NCBI GenBank assembly: GCA_031553315.1 | Contig: JAVBLT010000046.1 | Coordinates: 1 to 34,130, forward strand | DNA: 34,130 bases | From: JAVBLT01 sp031553315 | Lineage (GTDB): Bacteria > Verrucomicrobiota > Kiritimatiellia > RFP12 > DVOR01 | Direction of reading: 5' to 3' | Shown: one piece after another, positions 30,249 to 34,130 of the stretch | Layout: the number at the start of each line of letters is the position of its first letter | How positions within the stretch are numbered: the stretch's first letter is position 1 | Notes under the pieces: generated by a model | The model's input: the letters and a program-made list of their open reading frames with translations, nothing else | Database searches by the model: none | What the model was told of the DNA's origin: nothing | Made by a program: the position numbers and the translations under genes

Positions 30249-31699
30249 AACTGATCTTTGAAAAATCCGTCGCAGGCCGCCGCGCCATCACCCTCTCCAG
30301 GCTGACCGCCGCCGAAGAAGCCTGCGCCCTTGCGATCCCCGCCAATCTGCTGGCCACCGACCCCGTGGAGCTGCCCGAAGTGAGCGAGCTCGACGTCATC
30401 CGCCACTACACCGCCCTCTCCGTGCAGAACTACAGCGTAGACACCCACTTCTACCCGCTCGGCTCCTGCACCATGAAATACAACCCCCGCATCAACGAAA
30501 AAATTGCCGCGCTCGACGGTTTCGCCGGCATCCACCCCCTTCTGCCGCAGCTCCGCGGCGGCGGCGCACTCACCCAAGGCGCCCTCGAAGTGCTTTGGGA
30601 AACCCAAGGCCTCCTCTGCGAGCTCACCGGGATGGACGGGTTCACCCTTCAGCCCATGGCCGGCGCCCACGGCGAACTCACCGGCATGCTCCTCATCGCC
30701 GCCTACCACCGCGCAAAAGGCCACTGCCCCAAACGCGTGATCATCCCCGATTCCGCCCACGGCACCAACCCCGCCAGCGCCGCCATCGCCGGGTTCGACG
30801 TCGTCTCCGTCGCGACCGACCCCGAAGGCTGCGTGAATCTCGAAGCCTTCAAGGCCATTCTTGACGAAGGCGACGTGGCAGCCGTGATGCTCACCTGCCC
30901 CAACACCCTTGGCCTCTTCGAGAAACAGGTGAATCAAATCGCCGAGCTCGCCCATGCCAAAGACGCCCTCCTCTATTACGACGGCGCCAACATGAACGCC
31001 CTCATGGGCCGCGCCCGCCCCGGCGACCTCGGGTTCGACGTCGTCCACCTCAACGTCCACAAGACCCTCTCCACCCCCCACGGCGGCGGCGGCCCCGGCG
31101 CCGGCCCCGTCGGCGTCAAAAAGGCACTGATCCCCTACCTCCCCGTTTCCGTCATCGAAAAAAGCTCCGACGGCACCTTCCGGCTCAACTACAAAAAGCC
31201 CGAATCCATCGGCTACATCGCCCCATTCTACGGCAACTTCGGCGTCATCCTCAAGACCTACGCCTACCTCCTCTCGCTCGGCGGCAACGGCCTGCGCCAA
31301 GCCACCGACCACGCCGTGCTCAACGCCAACTACATCCGCGCCCGCCTCGAAGACCTCTACGACCTGCCCTACAAGCGGATATGCATGCATGAATGCGTCT
31401 TCTCCGCCGACCGCCAGGCCAAAAAAGGCGTGCGCGCGCTCGACATCGCCAAAGCCCTGATCGACAAAGGCTACCATCCGCCCACGATCTACTTTCCGCT
31501 CATCGTCCACGAATCCATGATGTTCGAGCCCACGGAAACCGAATCCAAAGAAACGATCGACGGCTTTATCGAAGCCATGCGCCAAATCGCCGCCGAGGCC
31601 GAAACCGACCCCGCGCGCTTCGCCGCCATGCCCGAAACCACCCACTATTCCCGCCTCGACGAATCCCGCGCCGCCCGCGCCATGATCCTCCACGGCTGA
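30245..31699 (+). CDS. gcvPB: glycine dehydrogenase (decarboxylating) subunit 2
   Basis: This is the 484-residue PLP-binding half of the P protein. It starts at GTG (30245) inside the stop region of gcvPA, with GGAGG upstream. The PLP lysine is K273 in NVHKTLSTPHGGGGPGAGPVG. The YPLGSCTMKYNPR and QPMAGAHGELTG stretches are also diagnostic. The open frame upstream of 30245 is only the shadow of gcvPA. A secreted peptidase gene follows 29 bases later without an obvious terminator. Confidence 0.96.
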   Translation: MKLIFEKSVAGRRAITLSRLTAAEEACALAIPANLLATDPVELPEVSELDVIRHYTALSVQNYSVDTHFYPLGSCTMKYNPRINEKIAALDGFAGIHPLLPQLRGGGALTQGALEVLWETQGLLCELTGMDGFTLQPMAGAHGELTGMLLIAAYHRAKGHCPKRVIIPDSAHGTNPASAAIAGFDVVSVATDPEGCVNLEAFKAILDEGDVAAVMLTCPNTLGLFEKQVNQIAELAHAKDALLYYDGANMNALMGRARPGDLGFDVVHLNVHKTLSTPHGGGGPGAGPVGVKKALIPYLPVSVIEKSSDGTFRLNYKKPESIGYIAPFYGNFGVILKTYAYLLSLGGNGLRQATDHAVLNANYIRARLEDLYDLPYKRICMHECVFSADRQAKKGVRALDIAKALIDKGYHPPTIYFPLIVHESMMFEPTETESKETIDGFIEAMRQIAAEAETDPARFAAMPETTHYSRLDESRAARAMILHG

Positions 31700-31728
31700 A
31701 TGAAAACGCCACGCTGAAAGGAAACACG

Positions 31729-33312
31729 ATGAGAAAACACCTCCTCCTGTTTGCAATCGGCGCCACATTGAACCTTCCTGCGGCGCTTCAATTCGAAGCG
31801 CCGCAGGCCTTTCCCGAAATCGGCCTCAACCTGCCCCTTCCCGCGCGAAGCATTGCCGTCCCGCCACAGCTGCCGCCCAGGCTCCCCCCCCCCCCAGCCG
31901 CCGACCCCTACCTCCTGCGCGCCGATGCCTACCTCTCCCGCGACCTCTGGCTCGAACCCCAGCAGATCGCCTCCTGGCAAACCCAAGACGGCATACGCGT
32001 GAACCTCCACCGCCTCCTCCACCGCGCCCCCACCGAGCTCGCCCGCACCTACCGCACCGCCTACGCCAACCTCAAACCCGACCTCGACCCCGATTCACCC
32101 GACGATATTCTCGACTGGGCCTCCGCGTTCCTCTGGCAGGAAGTCAACGACACCACCCGCCTCGCCCAAAACGCCTTTTCCCTCGCCGCGGTCGACTTCG
32201 TGGCAGGCGAAGACCGCCGCACCTTCCTCTTCCTCTGCCGCGCCTACACCAACCTCCACATCAAAGCACCCTGGTTCGCCCTCGAGCTCATCTACACCAC
32301 ACCCGCTTCCCCCCTTGAAGTGCGCGACCTCATCTTCCGCCAATTCTTTCCCCGCGTCAGCCGCCTCTCCGAGCGCGACTGCGCCACCCTTCCCCAACCG
32401 CCCGCCCCCGAAGGCGACCCCCTCCCCGAAACCCTCCCCGGCATCGACCCCTTCCTCCTCGAGACAGCCCGCCGCCACCTCCGCCACGCCTCCGGCTGGT
32501 GGCTCACCGCCATCGGCACCCACATTGTCCAGAGCGACACCGCCACCGATGCAGGCGCCTCCCTCGCCGCCTCCTTCAAAACCCGCCAGATCCCCCTCCA
32601 CAACGCCTTCACCACCCTCATCCCCCCCTTTGAACCGCAGCTCCCCACAGCCTTCGTCCGCATCGTCGCCCATCCCGCCCTCTACCGCTTCTACGCCGGC
32701 GAAGGCAACGAAAACACAGGCGGCGTCTACATCCCCTCCCGCAAAGAGCTCGTGCTGCGCATGACCGCCTCCATCGACAGCCTCGAAAGCGTCCTCCGCC
32801 ACGAATCCTTTCATCAGTACCTTGACGCCGCCTGGGGCGGCCTCCCCGCCAGCCCCTGGTTCAACGAAGGCCACGCCGTCTTCTTCCAGCAAACCCAATA
32901 CGACCCCCTCGCCCGGCGCCTCACCTTCACCGAACACCCGCTCTACACCCAGCTGATCTCCGAGAACCTCGACACCATCCTCCAACGCCTCCCCGACCTC
33001 CTCCGCTATACGTACGCCGACTTCTACGCCCGCACCGCCCCCCCCGGCGAAGCCACCCTCAACTACGCCGCCGCCTGGGCCTTCACCTACTTCCTGCGCA
33101 AAGTCGCCGCGACCGACATCCGCTCCCCCTTCACCCACACCCTCACCCGCTACGCCGCCGCCATCCGCAACGGCGCCACCCCCGCCGACGCCACCACCCA
33201 TGCCTTCGAAGGCATCACCGACAAAGCCATCCGCGACCGCTTCAAAACCTTCTGGCAAAGCGAACGCCCCAAAGCCCGCGATTACGATCCCCTCAAACAA
33301 AAACAGGAGTAA
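31729..33312 (+). CDS. secreted gluzincin-type zinc peptidase (DUF1570-like)
   Basis: This 527-residue protein has a signal peptide (MRKHLLLFAIGATLNLPAA), a proline-rich linker and a long helical middle. The C-terminal third carries a zinc peptidase site: HESFH (H358, E359, H362), and 18 residues later the third ligand in WFNEGHAVFF (E380). This spacing fits gluzincins of the DUF1570 type. The substrate is unknown and it probably acts outside the cytoplasm. AAAGGAA precedes the ATG; the longer frame is the shadow of gcvPB. A run of twelve C (31884-31895) encodes the proline linker at residues 52-56 and could slip. It may be co-transcribed with the gcv genes and is 6 bases upstream of the next gene. 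Confidence 0.78.
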   Translation: MRKHLLLFAIGATLNLPAALQFEAPQAFPEIGLNLPLPARSIAVPPQLPPRLPPPPAADPYLLRADAYLSRDLWLEPQQIASWQTQDGIRVNLHRLLHRAPTELARTYRTAYANLKPDLDPDSPDDILDWASAFLWQEVNDTTRLAQNAFSLAAVDFVAGEDRRTFLFLCRAYTNLHIKAPWFALELIYTTPASPLEVRDLIFRQFFPRVSRLSERDCATLPQPPAPEGDPLPETLPGIDPFLLETARRHLRHASGWWLTAIGTHIVQSDTATDAGASLAASFKTRQIPLHNAFTTLIPPFEPQLPTAFVRIVAHPALYRFYAGEGNENTGGVYIPSRKELVLRMTASIDSLESVLRHESFHQYLDAAWGGLPASPWFNEGHAVFFQQTQYDPLARRLTFTEHPLYTQLISENLDTILQRLPDLLRYTYADFYARTAPPGEATLNYAAAWAFTYFLRKVAATDIRSPFTHTLTRYAAAIRNGATPADATTHAFEGITDKAIRDRFKTFWQSERPKARDYDPLKQKQE

Positions 33313-33318
33313 CCCCTC

Positions 33319-33798
33319 ATGAAAAAAACCTTCATCCTCCTCGCCACCCTTCTCACCCTTGCCGGCCCCGTCCGCGCCGAACGCCACGGCTTCCTCCACA
33401 CCGTGCTCCTCTACCTGCCCAACCGCGTGTTTGACGTGTTCGACCTTGCCCGCGCCCGCCTCCGCGTCGGCCCCGGTTTCGCCGTCGACGTCCGCGCCAC
33501 CGAGCTTGCCGACGCCTACCTCGGCGGCTACACCAGCCTCTACATCGGCCTGCCCGGCCCCCGCGGAAAACCCACCATCCCCTGGCCCGCCGGCGTCGAA
33601 ACCCGCGCCGGCGCAGAAGTCTCGGTTCTCGACGCCACCGCCGCCGCCGGCCCCTCCGATCCCGGCTACGGCATCGGCGAAATCGGCGCAGGCGCCCATA
33701 TAGGCCTTGTCGGCCTCGATGTCGGCTTCGACGTCTTTGAAGTGCTCGATTTCGTTTTAGGCTTCCTCACCATCGACCTTTCCGAAGACGATCTTTAA
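33319..33798 (+). CDS. small secreted protein, conserved-looking, unknown function
   Basis: This 159-residue protein has a clear signal peptide (MKKTFILLATLLTLAGPVRA). The mature part contains YLPNRVFDVFDLARARLRVGPG, several glycine-rich beta strands (YLGGYTSLYIGLPGP) and a C-terminal DFVLGFLTIDLSEDDL. The alternating glycine and hydrophobic pattern suggests a small beta-rich envelope protein. I cannot name a family with certainty. It is translationally close (6 bases) to the peptidase gene and shares its codon style. Its TAA stop overlaps the left end of repeat copy D. Confidence 0.75.
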   Translation: MKKTFILLATLLTLAGPVRAERHGFLHTVLLYLPNRVFDVFDLARARLRVGPGFAVDVRATELADAYLGGYTSLYIGLPGPRGKPTIPWPAGVETRAGAEVSVLDATAAAGPSDPGYGIGEIGAGAHIGLVGLDVGFDVFEVLDFVLGFLTIDLSEDDL

Positions 33799-33956
33799 GA
33801 ATTTATCCGTAAATAATTCCGATTTTTCGAAAAGTATTTTTCTCTTTGGTGAATTCTTGAAGTGATCCGTAGCAACGCTACGGCGACCTGAAAGGATGAA
33901 AGCAAAAAGAAAAGAACAGAGAAAAAGAGAAGTTTCATTTTTAAAGAAACGCTGAT
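33798..33956. mobile_element. 159-bp MITE-like element, copy D, diverged, in a stop codon
   Basis: This element also measures exactly 159 bp between TA dinucleotides (33796-33797 and 33957-33958). Its core is close to copies A and B: CTTGAAGTGA, then CCGTAGCAACGCTACGGCGA, then CTGAAAGG, while its outer ends have diverged and keep only patches such as GTTTC near the right end. The left TA is the first two bases of the TAA stop of the preceding gene, and the third base belongs to the element. The right TA is shared with the IS630-type element that follows. It is probably an older insertion of the same family. Confidence 0.7.
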
Positions 33957-33958
33957 TA

Positions 33959-34130
33959 GAGCAAGTTTCTAATGAACTTTCCTAATGTAGCATGATTCGA
34001 AAAATCCTTTGGTATCATTCGGCGTAATGCCTGCAATCGCTTCCGTAATTGCCGCCGACAACCATTCCTTCGTTCTGGCTGCCAAGCGCCGGAGCGTTGT
34101 TTTGACCTTGCTCCACATCTTCTCAATCGG
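33959..34130 (-). mobile_element. IS630-type insertion sequence, one end, cut by window edge
   Basis: The element end reads GAGCAAGTTTCTAATGAAC next to a TA at 33957-33958. This closely resembles the ends of repeat copies A and B (GAGCATGTTTCGAATGAG). It contains the 3' end of a transposase gene on the minus strand. The rest lies beyond the window. Confidence 0.75.
33969..34130 (-). CDS. IS630-family transposase, C-terminal 53 residues only
   Basis: On the minus strand an open frame enters from the right edge and ends at TAG (33971-33969). The visible residues start PIEKMWSKVKTTLRRLAART and continue to ITPNDTKGFFESCYIRKVH. The (N)P-I-E-x-x-W-S-x-x-K block with a following arginine-rich helix, and a closing GFFxSCGY-like segment, are hallmarks of the DDE domain end of IS630-type transposases; the E is the last catalytic acidic residue. 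Members of this group cut and paste at TA dinucleotides, which fits the TA flanks of the short repeats in this window. Whether the full gene is intact cannot be seen. Confidence 0.85.
   Translation of the reverse strand, partial: PIEKMWSKVKTTLRRLAARTKEWLSAAITEAIAGITPNDTKGFFESCYIRKVH

Overview
This 34 kb window looks like the chromosome of a Gram-negative bacterium of the PVC group, most plausibly Kiritimatiellota or a related Verrucomicrobiota lineage. That is an inference from GC-rich DNA with extreme C-ending codon use, secreted C10-type proteases with InlB-type repeats, paired SPFH proteins and the divergent HGxxH...D form of YbeY. Nearly all genes are intact housekeeping or envelope genes. 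No rRNA, tRNA, CRISPR array or phage was seen.

Left edge (1-1943): an AT-richer accessory patch. It holds the 3' end of an unrecognised protein, a small secreted protein of unknown function, a 159-bp transposon-like repeat inserted in the stop codon of that gene, and the truncated start of a second copy of the same secreted-protein gene. Next come a tightly packed plus-strand set (1944-4856: DEDD exonuclease, ybeY, acyl-ACP thioesterase, PhnP-like metallohydrolase) and a sugar pair (galM and an SSS-family sodium/solute symporter, 4994-8117) closed by a strong bidirectional terminator.

Middle (8197-21090): minus-strand genes run from an orphan corrinoid protein (14503) through trxA, a LysM protein, two tandem Na/Pi cotransporter paralogues, nadD and rsfS. 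Clear sigma70-type promoters precede the corrinoid gene and trxA. On the plus strand, gap and pgk form a glycolytic operon with a promoter, an internal hairpin and a strong terminator. An FHA/transmembrane protein with its own promoter follows, then two paralogous membrane-anchored SPFH proteins, each with three tandem beta-type modules before the SPFH domain.

Right part (21252-34130): a 2005-residue secreted C10 cysteine protease with seven alternating InlB B-type repeats, then a divergent glycine cleavage operon gcvT-gcvH-gcvPA-gcvPB. This is followed by a secreted HExxH peptidase and a small secreted protein. The window ends in an IS630-family transposase.

The main new observation is a family of small TA-flanked inverted-repeat elements: three of 159 bp and one of 40 bp. 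All four sit with one end inside the stop codon of a gene (774-1556, 9208-10917, 21252-27269 and 33319-33798). The first bases of the element complete the codon as TAG or TAA, so the gene product is unchanged. The ends of the well-preserved copies match the end of the IS630-type element at the right edge, which suggests that its transposase mobilises them.
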